This document shows positions 1 through 9,253 of a stretch of DNA of 59,603 bases, in pieces. Position numbers and translations under genes: made by a program. Source of the DNA: Nitrospirota bacterium (GTDB taxonomy: Bacteria > Nitrospirota > Thermodesulfovibrionia > Thermodesulfovibrionales > UBA6898); assembly GCA_021811105.1 (NCBI GenBank), contig JAJZPM010000017.1, forward strand, positions 1 through 59,603, given 5' to 3'. The notes beneath the pieces were generated by a model. That model saw nothing but the letters and a program-made list of their open reading frames with translations, did no database searches and was not told the DNA's origin. Position 1 is the stretch's first letter. The number at the start of each line of letters is the position of its first letter.

Positions 1-99
1 CCTTTCGTTTCCCGGCTACACAGCCGTGATAGGACTTCGACCTGCTCTCAACATGCTTGCTCTTAACAAATATCTCTCTCGTTTTGGGAAATTGTTCAT
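1..99. other. Unassigned left-edge sequence abutting a truncated MATE gene
   Basis: The first hundred bases do not encode the N-terminal half expected for the MATE transporter that follows, and the MATE frame has a TAA at 64-66. Another frame is open from the window edge to a TGA at 101-103, and one minus-strand frame is also open, but I recognise no protein in either. It may be the end of a mobile element or a rearrangement junction next to an assembly break. Confidence 0.4.
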
Positions 100-711
100 T
101 TGAAAAATGTTCGCGCAACAGACTCAATAGTCCTTTACAACATTCTTGGCAGGCTGGGTGGGGCGAGCATCACTGCCATGGCCTCGATCACGAACGGCCT
201 CAGGATAGAGGCGGTCATCTACCTGCCGGCCTTCGCCCTGAATATGACCGCATCTGTGCTGGTCGGACAGAACCTCGGCGCGGGCCGGGCCGACAGGGCA
301 GAAAAGGCGGGCTGGAAGATCTCGCAGGTCGGGATGGTCTTCATCAGCCTAATGGCGGTCATCATATTCGTCTGGGCCGAACATTTTGCTTCTCTCGTAA
401 CAAGAGACCCCTCGGTAATCGCCGAGACGACCCGCTACCTCAGATTCAACATGCTCTCCGAGCCGTTCATGGCCATGAGCGCCATCCTCGGCGGGGGACT
501 CCAAGGGGCGGGTGACACAAAGGGGACGATGTGGGTGATAATCGTCGCGATGTGGTTCATCAGGCTTCCCCTCGCCTATGCGTTAGCCCTCGTGCTCGGC
601 TACGGGGCGACGGGTGTCTGGGTGGCCATGATCACTTCGATGGCCTTCCAGGGGACACTCATGGCGTTGCGCTTCCGGCACGGACATTGGAAGAAGCTTC
701 ATGTAGAATAG
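100..711 (+). CDS. MATE-family multidrug efflux transporter, C-terminal half only
   Basis: The encoded segment of about 200 residues matches the second half of MATE (multidrug and toxin extrusion) cation antiporters. It has hydrophobic membrane spans, the typical block NGLRIEAV..LPAF followed by ASVLVGQNLGAG, and a later GGGLQGAGDTKGTM loop. Full-length MATE proteins are about 450 residues, so roughly half is missing. The frame is closed by a stop at 64-66 and the TTG used as start here has no clear ribosome binding site. A half transporter is unlikely to work. Either the gene has been truncated by rearrangement, or the window edge joins unrelated sequence. Confidence 0.75.
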   Translation: MKNVRATDSIVLYNILGRLGGASITAMASITNGLRIEAVIYLPAFALNMTASVLVGQNLGAGRADRAEKAGWKISQVGMVFISLMAVIIFVWAEHFASLVTRDPSVIAETTRYLRFNMLSEPFMAMSAILGGGLQGAGDTKGTMWVIIVAMWFIRLPLAYALALVLGYGATGVWVAMITSMAFQGTLMALRFRHGHWKKLHVE

Positions 712-746
712 TTATATAAGCGGGTACATAGTGACATAAACTTTTA

Positions 747-850
747 TAAAATCCCTCCTAACCTCCCTTCGCCAAAGGGAGGGATTACCCCTCTTTTCCG
801 CCTCGGCGGATCAGCCGGGGCTGAGGCAAAGAGGGGCGAGGGGAGATTTT
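747..850. repeat. Imperfect long inverted repeat, TTTGCC/GGCAAA type, copy 1
   Basis: The outer arms read AAAATCCCTCCT and GGGGAGATTTT, and inner arms contain CCTCCCTT..CCAAAGGGAGG and CCCCTCTTT..AAAGAGGGG. The element fills the gap between the MATE fragment and the CysRS paralogue. A related element lies at 43995-44073, so this is a dispersed intergenic palindromic family rather than a single terminator. Confidence 0.7.
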
Positions 851-892
851 CCGGTAAAGTTATCTAAATATTGGACTCATAAAAGGGAATAT

Positions 893-2113
893 ATGCTGAA
901 ACTCTTCAACACATTCGGAAGAAAGATCGAACCCTTCAGGCCGGTCAACAGGAAAGTCGTTACCGTCTTCACCTGCGGTCCTTCGGTCTATCAGAGGTCG
1001 CATGTCGGCAATTTCAGGACCTTTCTGTTCGAGGACGTACTCGTGCGGTATTTCGAGTATTCGGGGTATGCGGTAAAAAGGGGGATGACCATTACCGATA
1101 TCGAGGACAAGGCTATCGAGGAGGCCGCAAAGAGAAAGACAAGCGTCGGGCATCTTGCAGACGAAAATCTCAGGGTCTTCATAAAAGAGATGAAGCTGCT
1201 CAGGATGAAGATACCCGATTACCTTTCGAGGGCTTCGGAGAGCATCGGCCAGTCGGTCGAGATCATCAAAAAGCTCCTCTCACGCGAGGTCGCGTATCGT
1301 CATGAAGGCAACATCTATTTCGATCCGACGCGGTTCCCGGGGTTCGGGCAGTTGTACGGTCTCGATATGAGTAAATGGCCGAAAGAAAAGAGGCGGTTTC
1401 ACAAAGACACCTATCCTGGCATGAGATGGAACCGCGGCGACTTCATACTCTGGCACGGGTGCAGGGAGGGCGATGCAGTCTGCCTGGAGACGGAAATCGG
1501 GAAGGGAAGGCCTTCCTGGAACGTGCAGGACCCGAGCATGGTGGCGCGCCACTTCAGCGAGACGCTTTCGGTCTACTGCGGCGGGATCGACAATCTCATC
1601 AGGCACCACGACTATTCGCGGGCTGTACTTGAATCGGTGCGGCCTCATCCGATGGCGAGGTTCTGGCTCCACTGCCTGCACTTGCATGTGAAAGGGCAAA
1701 AGATGTCCAAGAGCAAGGGGAACATCTACTATGTTGATACGCTCCTGAAAAAGGGCTATACCCCGGAGGAAGTCAGGTTTTTCCTGATCTACGGACACTA
1801 CAGGGAGAGGTTGAATTATACAGAGTCGAATATGAAGAAGGCGGCCGGGAAGCTGAGAGATTGCAGGGGCGTGGTGAAGAAGATATCGGGAAAAGCTTCT
1901 TCTTCGCCGGACGAAGCTGCGGCCCTTGAAGTACGGGAGATCTTTACGGCAAAGATGGACGACAACCTTGACGTGCGTTCGGCATTCGACGCGTTGCAGG
2001 GTTTTCTATCCGGTGTCGACGTTCCGAAACTGAACCCGCGGGAAGCGGCCGGGATCTTAAAGGCCCTGAAAGAGCTCGACCGGGTCCTCCAGGTGATCTT
2101 CCCTGTTGAATAA
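893..2113 (+). CDS. Divergent cysteinyl-tRNA-synthetase paralogue (class I aminoacyl-ligase fold)
   Basis: This 406-residue protein aligns from its first residue with CysRS. It has Cys28 in FTCGPSVY, a HIGH-like HVGN at 37-40, TDIEDK, and a perfect KMSKSKGN at 270-277. In E. coli CysRS the zinc that recognises cysteine is held by C28, C209, H234 and E238. Aligned here, C28 and the His (H238) are kept, but the second Cys is Asp (D213, in WNVQDPSM) and the Glu is Ser (S242, in HHDYSRAV). The HGGG signature is CGG. The protein also lacks roughly the last 50 residues that help bind the anticodon. ATP activation of a carboxylate is therefore likely, but cysteine-tRNA charging is doubtful. MshC is another known CysRS-derived ligase of similar length. 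It is followed after 18 bases by a radical SAM gene, probably co-transcribed. The RBS is AAAGGGA before ATG. Confidence 0.85.
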   Translation: MLKLFNTFGRKIEPFRPVNRKVVTVFTCGPSVYQRSHVGNFRTFLFEDVLVRYFEYSGYAVKRGMTITDIEDKAIEEAAKRKTSVGHLADENLRVFIKEMKLLRMKIPDYLSRASESIGQSVEIIKKLLSREVAYRHEGNIYFDPTRFPGFGQLYGLDMSKWPKEKRRFHKDTYPGMRWNRGDFILWHGCREGDAVCLETEIGKGRPSWNVQDPSMVARHFSETLSVYCGGIDNLIRHHDYSRAVLESVRPHPMARFWLHCLHLHVKGQKMSKSKGNIYYVDTLLKKGYTPEEVRFFLIYGHYRERLNYTESNMKKAAGKLRDCRGVVKKISGKASSSPDEAAALEVREIFTAKMDDNLDVRSAFDALQGFLSGVDVPKLNPREAAGILKALKELDRVLQVIFPVE

Positions 2114-2131
2114 AAAGAAGAAGAGTCCGAC

Positions 2132-3655
2132 ATGATCCTTATCCATCCACCTGTTGCAAAGCCTTCGGAACCTCCCGCGGGTATCGCCAGACTGTCCGGT
2201 GCATTAAGCGCATACGACATATCGCACAGGGTAGTAGACGCAAACCTCGAAGGTCTTCTTCATCTTTTGGAAAAAGCTTCCTGCCGTTCTGCGGACGGGC
2301 TGGACACATGGACAAGGCGTGCAGTACGGAACGTACCGAAGAATCTCATGGTGGTGAGGGATGCTGCGTCTTATCGGGTCCCGGACCGTTATAAAAGAGC
2401 GGTCATGGACCTCGCCCGCGCGATGGAATCTTCCTGCCGCGGGACGCGCGTTACCCTCGGGCTCGCGAATTATCAGCGGCAGGACCTCTCGCCGCTCAGA
2501 TCGGCCGACCTCATCTTTGCCGCGAAACACCCTGAACTCGATCCGTTCTATCCTTATTTCAGCCGACGAATCGAAGGCCTGCTCGAAGAATCCGTACCGT
2601 CCGTCTTCGGTTTCTCCCTGAATTATCTCAGCCAGGCGCTGACGACTTTTTCGATGATAGGGCATCTGAAAAAAATATTGCCTGAGGCGGCGATAGTGCT
2701 CGGCGGCGGCCTGGTCACCTCCTGGGTGCGCGGGCCTGCGTGGAAAGACCCGTTTCAGGGACTCGTCGACCGCTTCGTTGCGGGCCCGGGGGAAGGGCCG
2801 CTTCTTTCGATGATGGGGGCCGATCAGACGACGCAGAGGCTCTTCAGACCGGACTACCGCGCATTCGCCATGACGGACTATCTTTCGCCCGGACCAGTCC
2901 TTCCCTACAGCGCGTCGGCAGGCTGCTACTGGAACAGATGTTCCTTCTGCCCGGAAAATGCCGAGGGCAACCCTTATGTACCCTTTACTCCGCGACGGGT
3001 CCTTGCGGACCTCGGAGCTATTCTGCCGGAGACAGATACGGCACTCATCCACCTGCTCGACAATGCGGTCAGTCCTTCTCTGATGAAGGCTCTTGCCGAT
3101 AATCCACCTAGGGCTCCCTGGTACGGCTTCGCCCGTTTCAGCAGGCAGTTGACCGACATTGATTTCTGTATGTCGCTCAGGCGCTCCGGCTGTGTCATGC
3201 TGAAACTCGGGCTCGAGTCGGGAGATCAGGACGTCCTCGACCGCATGCAAAAGGGGATCGACCTCAATACCGCGTCCGCGGCATTGAAGACTCTTAAGAA
3301 GGCTGGCATCGGGACTTATGTCTATCTCCTCTTCGGTACCCCGGAAGAGACCCTTCCATCTGCAAGGAAAACGCTCGACTTTACCGTCAGGCACAGGGAT
3401 GAGATCGGCTTTATGAATATTGCGGTGTTCAATATGCCGGTAAACGCAGTGCCGCCCGGCATTGCGGTAAGCGGTTTCTATGAGGGCGACCTGTCCCTCT
3501 ACACAGATTTTGTCCATCCCTCCGGCTGGGACCGCAGGGCTGTGAGAAATTTCCTGGAGAATGAATTCAGGCGCAGCAGGCCGGTCTCCACCATACTAAG
3601 AAAAGACCCGCCTGTCTTCACCTCGAACCACGCCCCGTTTTTTCTGATGGGATAA
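2132..3655 (+). CDS. B12-binding-type radical SAM protein linked to the CysRS paralogue
   Basis: The protein has 507 residues. It opens with HPPVAKPSEPPAGIARL, typical of the N-terminal cobalamin-binding-like domain of B12 radical SAM enzymes, and VLGGGLVTSW near residue 190 fits the same fold. The iron-sulfur cluster motif is C265, C270, C273 (GCYWNRCSFC), a CX4CX2C spacing instead of the usual CX3CX2C. LGLESGDQDVLDRMQKG and a C-terminal TIM-barrel pattern follow. Such enzymes make a 5'-deoxyadenosyl radical for methyl transfer or rearrangement on an unknown substrate. The gene starts 18 bases after the CysRS-like gene, which suggests that the two act together, possibly on an aminoacyl or peptide substrate. 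The substrate cannot be read from the sequence. Confidence 0.85.
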   Translation: MILIHPPVAKPSEPPAGIARLSGALSAYDISHRVVDANLEGLLHLLEKASCRSADGLDTWTRRAVRNVPKNLMVVRDAASYRVPDRYKRAVMDLARAMESSCRGTRVTLGLANYQRQDLSPLRSADLIFAAKHPELDPFYPYFSRRIEGLLEESVPSVFGFSLNYLSQALTTFSMIGHLKKILPEAAIVLGGGLVTSWVRGPAWKDPFQGLVDRFVAGPGEGPLLSMMGADQTTQRLFRPDYRAFAMTDYLSPGPVLPYSASAGCYWNRCSFCPENAEGNPYVPFTPRRVLADLGAILPETDTALIHLLDNAVSPSLMKALADNPPRAPWYGFARFSRQLTDIDFCMSLRRSGCVMLKLGLESGDQDVLDRMQKGIDLNTASAALKTLKKAGIGTYVYLLFGTPEETLPSARKTLDFTVRHRDEIGFMNIAVFNMPVNAVPPGIAVSGFYEGDLSLYTDFVHPSGWDRRAVRNFLENEFRRSRPVSTILRKDPPVFTSNHAPFFLMG

Positions 3656-3675
3656 AGTGCGCGGGGGAGGCTTCT

Positions 3676-3957
3676 TCAGAAGAAATAGTAAAGCCCTGCC
3701 CACAAAAAGCAGCCGGATACCGAGAGGATCTTCTCCATCGAATTCAGCCTTTCGCTCCTTGCGACAAAGTAGATGCTGAGAGGTGAGGTGAGAAAACAGG
3801 CGGTGATATAGATCCATTTCGGAAGCGCCTTCATCCCTTTCGACTCCTGCACGATCTCGCAGAACGGACACTCGACCTCGCCTTCGAGCCTGTGGCCGCA
3901 CCGTGCGCATCTCGTTATCCCCAAAGCATCGTCTGTTCTTTCCTGATCGTCAGTCAC
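3676..3957 (-). CDS. Small zinc-ribbon membrane protein
   Basis: The 93-residue product has an N-terminal CxxC...CxxC pair (CARCGHRLEGEVECPFC, about residues 17-33), typical of a zinc ribbon. Two hydrophobic stretches follow near residues 48-66 and 76-93. The GTG start shares its first G with the TAG stop of the upstream ABC-F gene (TAGTG), so the two are translationally coupled. Function is unknown; a membrane-anchored zinc ribbon is as far as the sequence goes. Confidence 0.7.
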   Translation of the reverse strand: MTDDQERTDDALGITRCARCGHRLEGEVECPFCEIVQESKGMKALPKWIYITACFLTSPLSIYFVARSERLNSMEKILSVSGCFLWAGLYYFF

Positions 3958-5822
3958 TACACCTCATTCAACTCTGCGAGCTGCTGCTCGAACTCCCTTG
4001 TCTTCTCCCCGAGCTCGTCCGTCAGCCTTTCGAGCTCGTCGAAGAGGGCGTCAATGCTTCCCCTTGCTTCATGCATGGATTTCGAGAGCATTCTGATAGT
4101 TTCACCGGCTCCCTTCACCGAAGCGTCTACAAGCCCCTGCGTATCCCTTTTCATCTGGTCTTCAAGCGAAGTAATCGCCTCTTCGACCTCGGCTATTCGG
4201 ACCTGAATCCGCCCCAGCGTCCGTGAACGGCTATCGATGATCTCCGCCTTTATCCTCCGCAGATCTCTCCGGTTTCCGCCGTTGCCCCTCCCTTCGGTCG
4301 CCTGTTTTCGGTCCACTGACGCATCTTCCCCGTCTTTCCAGCCGTCCTTCGCCAGAAAGTCCTGATAGGTCCCTTCGAAGACAGACACCCTGCCATCGTC
4401 GAAGACGATCAACCGCTCGGCAACTGACTTGAGGATCCTTTCACTGTGGGTGACGATCATGACCGCGCCGTCGAATGCGTCTATTGCCTCGATCAGGGAA
4501 TCGACCGACTCCATGTCGAGGTGGTTCGTCGGCTCGTCGAGAAGGAGGAGGTTCGAGGGGCCCACGAGAAGCTTGCCGAGGAGCACCCTGCTCTTCTCCC
4601 CGCCCGAAAGGACGCTGATCTTCTTCAGTGCCGCATCTCCCTCGAACATCATGATGCCGCAGATGGTGCGCGCCGACTTGCGGCTGTACTCGGGGTGTGC
4701 GTCGAGTATCTCCTGCTCGACCGTTTTCGCAGGATCAAGCCGCTCGATATTCGTCTGTCCGAAATAGGCGATCTTCGTCTGAGGGTGGCGCACAACCGAG
4801 CCGTCGAGGGACCGCAGCTCCCCTGCGAGCAGGTTCAGGAGCGTGGTCTTGCCCCGTCCGTTTTTTCCGATGACCGCAATCCTGTCCTTTTTCCCGATAG
4901 TAAGGCTGAGCCGGCTGATCAGGGGCGGACCTTCAGGATCGAAGGCGAAGGAGACGTCCTTCGTTTCGAGGAGCGCTTTGCCGGTAAAGGCCGCCGGCAC
5001 GAACGAGAAATCAAGGTCTTTGATCCCGGCCATCTTCTCAAGGCGCTCTTTTTTTTGCAGGGCCTTGATCTTCGACTGGACCGCGCTCGCCCTCGTCGCC
5101 TGAGCCCTGAAGCGGTTGATGAACTGCTCGACCTCTTTTCGCTTCTTCTCCTCGTTGATCCGCGTCTGTTCGTATACTTCTTCCTCCATAAGGATCTGAT
5201 CGTAAAGCTTCTGGGTCGGACCGGCAATCTTACGGACCTTCTGCCGATGGATGCCCATGGTATGGGTGGTTACACTGTCCATGAAATCCCTGTCGTGGGT
5301 GATCAGGATCAGCTCGCCCTTCCAGCTTCTGAGAAAGCGGGTTAGCCAGCGGATCGAGACGATGTCGAGGTAGTTCGTCGGCTCGTCCAGAAGAAGAAGG
5401 TTCGGTTCCGAAACGAGCAGTTTGGCGAGGTTCAGACGCACCTGGTAGCCTCCCGACAGTTCGAGTGGATCGCGTGAAAAATCCTCCTTCGGAAAACCAA
5501 GCCCCATCAGGATGGATTCCACCCTGTAGGATTCGTCCCTTCCGTCGTCCGAAGGTTTGAGTCCGAGGCAGCCCTCCTTCAGAACCGTGTCTTCGGTAAA
5601 TCTCAGGTGCTGAGAGAGATAGCCGATGCTATAGTTGTTGGGGACGCCGATGACGCCGGAATCCGGTTTTCCCTCGCCGGTGATCATCTTAAGGAGCGTC
5701 GTCTTGCCGTGGCCGTTCCTGCCGACAAGGCCGATCCGCTCGCCGGAGTTGACCGTAAAGCCGATGTCGTCGAATATCACCTGCGCGCCGTACGACTTCG
5801 AAAGATTGCCGACCTGGATCAT
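3957..5822 (-). CDS. ABC-F family ATPase (Uup/EttA-like ribosome-associated factor)
   Basis: There are two ABC domains in one 621-residue chain and no membrane spans. Walker A motifs are GRNGHGKT (34-41) and GKNGRGKT (319-326), signatures LSGGYQ (about 122) and LSGGEKS (about 405), Walker B LLLLDEPTN in both halves, and switch His in ITHDRDF and VTHSERI. The linker between domains (about 205-265) is rich in charged residues, as in the P-site tRNA interaction motif of ABC-F proteins. A C-terminal coiled coil spans about 520-620, as in Uup. ABC-F proteins act on ribosomes in the cytoplasm, in translation control or antibiotic protection. The exact subfamily is not settled. It is coupled to the downstream zinc-ribbon gene. 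Confidence 0.9.
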   Translation of the reverse strand: MIQVGNLSKSYGAQVIFDDIGFTVNSGERIGLVGRNGHGKTTLLKMITGEGKPDSGVIGVPNNYSIGYLSQHLRFTEDTVLKEGCLGLKPSDDGRDESYRVESILMGLGFPKEDFSRDPLELSGGYQVRLNLAKLLVSEPNLLLLDEPTNYLDIVSIRWLTRFLRSWKGELILITHDRDFMDSVTTHTMGIHRQKVRKIAGPTQKLYDQILMEEEVYEQTRINEEKKRKEVEQFINRFRAQATRASAVQSKIKALQKKERLEKMAGIKDLDFSFVPAAFTGKALLETKDVSFAFDPEGPPLISRLSLTIGKKDRIAVIGKNGRGKTTLLNLLAGELRSLDGSVVRHPQTKIAYFGQTNIERLDPAKTVEQEILDAHPEYSRKSARTICGIMMFEGDAALKKISVLSGGEKSRVLLGKLLVGPSNLLLLDEPTNHLDMESVDSLIEAIDAFDGAVMIVTHSERILKSVAERLIVFDDGRVSVFEGTYQDFLAKDGWKDGEDASVDRKQATEGRGNGGNRRDLRRIKAEIIDSRSRTLGRIQVRIAEVEEAITSLEDQMKRDTQGLVDASVKGAGETIRMLSKSMHEARGSIDALFDELERLTDELGEKTREFEQQLAELNEV

Positions 5823-5892
5823 GAATTTTATTGTAACGGAATGGAGACGCTTATTGACAGCGTCGTGACAGACCGAGCAACGGGGTAAGCAG

Positions 5893-5920
5893 GTAGGGGC
5901 GTATCGCGATACGCCCCTAC
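5893..5920. repeat. Perfect 28-bp palindrome, GTAGGGGC family, copy 1
   Basis: The sequence begins GTAGGGGCGTATCG and the second half is its exact reverse complement. It lies between the start of the ABC-F gene and the end of the chemoreceptor gene. It shares its GTAGGGGC...GCCCCTAC ends with 19462-19493 and, less perfectly, with 35558-35578. Confidence 0.85.
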
Positions 5921-5944
5921 GTTATAAAAGGTGGGGCTCGCCTT

Positions 5945-8398
5945 TCATGTCGCAAACCATCCCGTCATTGCGTTGAGCTCAGAGGCGAGTTGCGAAAGGT
6001 CTTCTGATGAACGCTTTATTTCTGCAACTGAATTGCCCAGATGGCGCGTCACGCCGGCTATGGTTTCCATGGTCTGAGAGACCTCTTCAGCTGTTGACGA
6101 CTGCTCTTCTGTGGCAGTTGCAATCCTCTGCACCCTGTCGGTCACATTCCCAACATAGGAGACCATCCTGTCGATTAATGCCAGGGTGGATTCAATATCA
6201 GCGAGGACCTTTTCGGTGAACATCTTTTCCTCTCTGATTATTCCTACGGAATCGGCGATCTCTGCGTCCATAATCTTCACCGTTTGCCCGATCTCGTTCG
6301 TGGCCTGGGCCGTCCTCTCTGCGAGCTGCCTGACGCTGTCGGCCACGACTGCGAACCCCCTTCCCTGTTCCCCTGCCCGGGCGGCCTCTATGGCTGCGTT
6401 AAGTGCAAGGAGGTTGGTCTGATCGGCGATATTCTTGATTAAAGTGACGATGCCGTTGATCTGGGCCGATTTTTGACCCAGCGATTCAATCTTGTCCGCT
6501 GAATCTCTCACGGTATCGACAAAGTGCGTCAGCACTTTTACGGTTGTGCCCATGGCTTCCTTCCCTTGGAGTGCTGTTTCGTTCATTTTCTGCGCAGCAT
6601 CAGAGGTGTCCATGGCGTTCCTCGCCACGTCCATGATCGTCTGCGACATCTGATTCATAGCCGTCGCTGACTGCTCAATCTGCACTGTTTGCTCCTGCGA
6701 ACCCTTTCCGAGCACTGCAGCAGTCGCCGACAACTCCTCGGAACTGCTGGCGAGACTTCCAGTGGCAGAGCGGATCTTGCCCACGATTTCACTCAGGTTC
6801 GTGACCATCTTCGCCATGGCTGACTGAACAATGCCGACCTCGTCCTCTGCCTTCACCTTGATCTCATTTTTCAGATTGCCCTGGGCTACGTCGTTGGAGA
6901 CACGCATGAGATCGCCAAGGGGCTGTGCAATGGACCGGTAAACCCATGTGCCGAAGGCAACACCCACTATGACCGCACCGATGCTGATGGCTGCGATGAA
7001 GATGATACTGAAACGAACCATCCTGTTCACGGTCCCGATGGCCTTCTCCTGCTCACCCCGGGCTGCGGTAACGGACTCTCTCCCCTTCTCCGCCTGCTTC
7101 TGGACAGTGTCCCTGAGTCTTTCGGTAGCCTCGAATGCCTTGGTCCTCATGGCAAGCTGATGGCGGATCTTGGCAAGAACACCGTCCTTCGCCATGAGAA
7201 GCGTCCTGATCGACATCAAGGAGCCCTCCGCATTGCGGAGCCCCTTCATCTCTTCTTTTGCATCAAGTTTTACCAGGGCCGTTGCCAGGTTCTTCCTGGT
7301 TGAGTCGATTCTCTCAAAGACCCTTCCGAGGTCGGCATCGACACCCTCCACCTCCTCCGGCTTCGTGAGAGTAAAAAGACGGGTCGACAAACCCTCCACC
7401 GAGAATCCCAGGGCAACGAGCTCGGAATTGCTTATCAGCACGCTATTCGCCGTCGACGCCTGCGCAAAAATGGTCCCCTGCCCGTCGGTTTCTTTCCTGT
7501 AATTGTCGGCTGCCGATATCTCCTCCTGCTCAATCGTGAGCAGGAGAGACGAGATCTTTTCACCTGCCTCTCTATTCGCCGCCTCGTACCGGTCTTTTGC
7601 ATCGGTATTCTGCTGACTGATCAGGGACATCTGAAGGTTCACCAGCTCTGAAATCTTCCCCTCAATGGCTTTCACATTTGACAGGAGGTTCTTGTCTCCC
7701 CGGAGGTAGTCGTTTTGGAGGGTCTTGCTGATCGCCGAATTAGACTTGCCCCGGCCTATGATCAGGGCTTTTTTCTCCCGGGCCTGCCGTATTTCGAAGT
7801 ACGCGATCTGGAGGTCCTTGAGACTCGCCTTCAGCAATTCTATTTTCCTGAGCCGGGACGAAATGCCCTTCGTATCATTCATGGACGTTACGAAGGCCCC
7901 TGAACGGTTAGCCTGGAGTCTTTTTATCGACGCGTCCAACTCCCTTAGCCTCTGCATGGTCTCTTTTAATTTTTGTGAGATGGAGATAGCGACTGCGCCG
8001 GCATCTTTTTCTGCGAGTAGTCTTCCCTCTGTTATTGTGAAAACATCCCGCGCTATCCTATCCACCTCGTCATAGGCCTCGATTTGTCTGCCGCCGGAGA
8101 GTGTTTCGAGGGAATTCTGGGCACGGCTGCACTCCTCCAGGGACTTCAAGGCTGCTTCCCGGGAAGCCTGATACTCCTCCATCTTCGAAGCGGTGCCCAC
8201 CTTGATGAGATCAGCTGTGACGGTCTGCATCGTCCTCTGAAAATCAACGGTCCTCAACTGAAAGGGGGTGCTCTGCTGCGTCAGGTAGAAGAGCCTGCTC
8301 TTCACGAAAACCATCCCTGTCACACTCGTGGCAACGACGGCGCAGACGATCAACAGGACGATAACTACATTCAGAGTCAATTTGGTCTTAATGGTCAT
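5945..8398 (-). CDS. Methyl-accepting chemotaxis protein with very long helical sensor domain
   Basis: The 817-residue chemoreceptor has TM1 at about 9-31, a periplasmic region of about 430 residues that is almost wholly helical, TM2 at about 462-484, and a HAMP domain from about 485. The signalling tip is clear ([19 protein letters not shown]), followed by [17 protein letters not shown]. The sensor region is about three times the size of a single four-helix bundle, so it may be a bimodular or tandem helical-bundle domain. No C-terminal NWETF-like pentapeptide for CheR/CheB docking is seen. The gene directly follows a periplasmic binding protein on the same strand, which suggests sensing through that protein. 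No che genes lie nearby. Confidence 0.92.
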   Translation of the reverse strand: MTIKTKLTLNVVIVLLIVCAVVATSVTGMVFVKSRLFYLTQQSTPFQLRTVDFQRTMQTVTADLIKVGTASKMEEYQASREAALKSLEECSRAQNSLETLSGGRQIEAYDEVDRIARDVFTITEGRLLAEKDAGAVAISISQKLKETMQRLRELDASIKRLQANRSGAFVTSMNDTKGISSRLRKIELLKASLKDLQIAYFEIRQAREKKALIIGRGKSNSAISKTLQNDYLRGDKNLLSNVKAIEGKISELVNLQMSLISQQNTDAKDRYEAANREAGEKISSLLLTIEQEEISAADNYRKETDGQGTIFAQASTANSVLISNSELVALGFSVEGLSTRLFTLTKPEEVEGVDADLGRVFERIDSTRKNLATALVKLDAKEEMKGLRNAEGSLMSIRTLLMAKDGVLAKIRHQLAMRTKAFEATERLRDTVQKQAEKGRESVTAARGEQEKAIGTVNRMVRFSIIFIAAISIGAVIVGVAFGTWVYRSIAQPLGDLMRVSNDVAQGNLKNEIKVKAEDEVGIVQSAMAKMVTNLSEIVGKIRSATGSLASSSEELSATAAVLGKGSQEQTVQIEQSATAMNQMSQTIMDVARNAMDTSDAAQKMNETALQGKEAMGTTVKVLTHFVDTVRDSADKIESLGQKSAQINGIVTLIKNIADQTNLLALNAAIEAARAGEQGRGFAVVADSVRQLAERTAQATNEIGQTVKIMDAEIADSVGIIREEKMFTEKVLADIESTLALIDRMVSYVGNVTDRVQRIATATEEQSSTAEEVSQTMETIAGVTRHLGNSVAEIKRSSEDLSQLASELNAMTGWFAT

Positions 8399-8491
8399 TG
8401 TCTAGCCTCTTACCTTCCCGTAGGCGAATCTCCGCGGTGCTTGTAGAAGTCAGCCCGCAGTATCTTTTTTTTTTTACGCCCCGTCTCTGCG

Positions 8492-9253
8492 CTACTTTAT
8501 ATATTTCTGACCTTCACCCTGGATGAAATTGATGAGCTTCTGAACCGAAGGGGAAGGGCTGCCCTTTGTCACCAGTATTATCGGCCTCGAAACCTCGGGG
8601 GTTTCCGGAGACTTGACCGTCTCATCCACGATAGTCATGGGGCCGATTCCTATTGCCTCAGGGTTTGCAGCCACGTTCTGCCTGACATCCGTAGCTGTTG
8701 TGGCATCGAGAACCTCTGTTGCAACTTTTTCCCCGTCGAGCATGTGCTCTTCGAACATGCTGTTCGTTCCCGGGATGAGCTTGCCCCAGACAACGATGAT
8801 CGGCATGTTCTTGCCCCCCACCTCCTGCCAGTTGGTTATCCTGCCGGTGAAAATCCCCTTGAGTTGCTCTTTGGAAAGCTTTGCAACAGGGTTATCCTTA
8901 TGGACAATTATAATAATTTTGTCCTTTCCTATGGTGAACTGATGGAGGGATGATGGGTCCTTTACCTCGGTCCCGTCTTTCTTCATCAGGGCCATCCAGT
9001 CATCGAAGCTCAGGCCTGCTGCTGCGGCATCCACAGCCCCCTTTTCCAGGTCTGAAAGGGCGATCTTCGGGCCTGAAGCGATTATGACAAGTTTTGTCCC
9101 GGAGGCCTTTTCAAAATGTTCCTTCACCGGTTCCAGGACATTACTGACCGGTGCTGCCCCGGCGCCCACCTTGATTTCATCCGCACTGCCTGCAATACTC
9201 CAGGTCAACAGAAAAGCGGCGGCAACTGCCAACACTACTGTAATCTTCTTCAT
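8492..9253 (-). CDS. PstS-like periplasmic substrate-binding protein paired with the chemoreceptor
   Basis: The protein has 253 residues, with a Sec signal peptide (about 1-24, ending SIAGSADE) and a PBP-like fold. Motifs such as EQLKGIFTGRITNWQEVGG are characteristic of PstS-type phosphate/anion binding proteins, as is the late PIILVTKGSPSP segment. No PstABC transporter genes are adjacent; the next gene downstream is the chemoreceptor at 5945-8398. That makes a soluble sensor protein that docks on the chemoreceptor as likely as a transport role. The start has an upstream purine-rich RBS (GAGGTAGAGAG). Confidence 0.85.
   Translation of the reverse strand: MKKITVVLAVAAAFLLTWSIAGSADEIKVGAGAAPVSNVLEPVKEHFEKASGTKLVIIASGPKIALSDLEKGAVDAAAAGLSFDDWMALMKKDGTEVKDPSSLHQFTIGKDKIIIIVHKDNPVAKLSKEQLKGIFTGRITNWQEVGGKNMPIIVVWGKLIPGTNSMFEEHMLDGEKVATEVLDATTATDVRQNVAANPEAIGIGPMTIVDETVKSPETPEVSRPIILVTKGSPSPSVQKLINFIQGEGQKYIK

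Noticed and set aside
893-2113. Calling the CysRS-like gene a standard cysS
   Set aside because: Two of four zinc ligands and the C-terminal anticodon region are missing, so I kept the call at paralogue level.
2204-3517. 437-codon minus-strand frame opposite the first radical SAM gene
   Set aside because: Arg/Gly/Pro-rich shadow translation without hydrophobic-core pattern or motif; the plus-strand gene has clear family motifs.
8399-8491. T-run (TTTTTTTTTTTT) between the binding-protein and chemoreceptor genes as a terminator
   Set aside because: On the coding (minus) strand this is an A-run, with no GC-rich hairpin before it in the right orientation.
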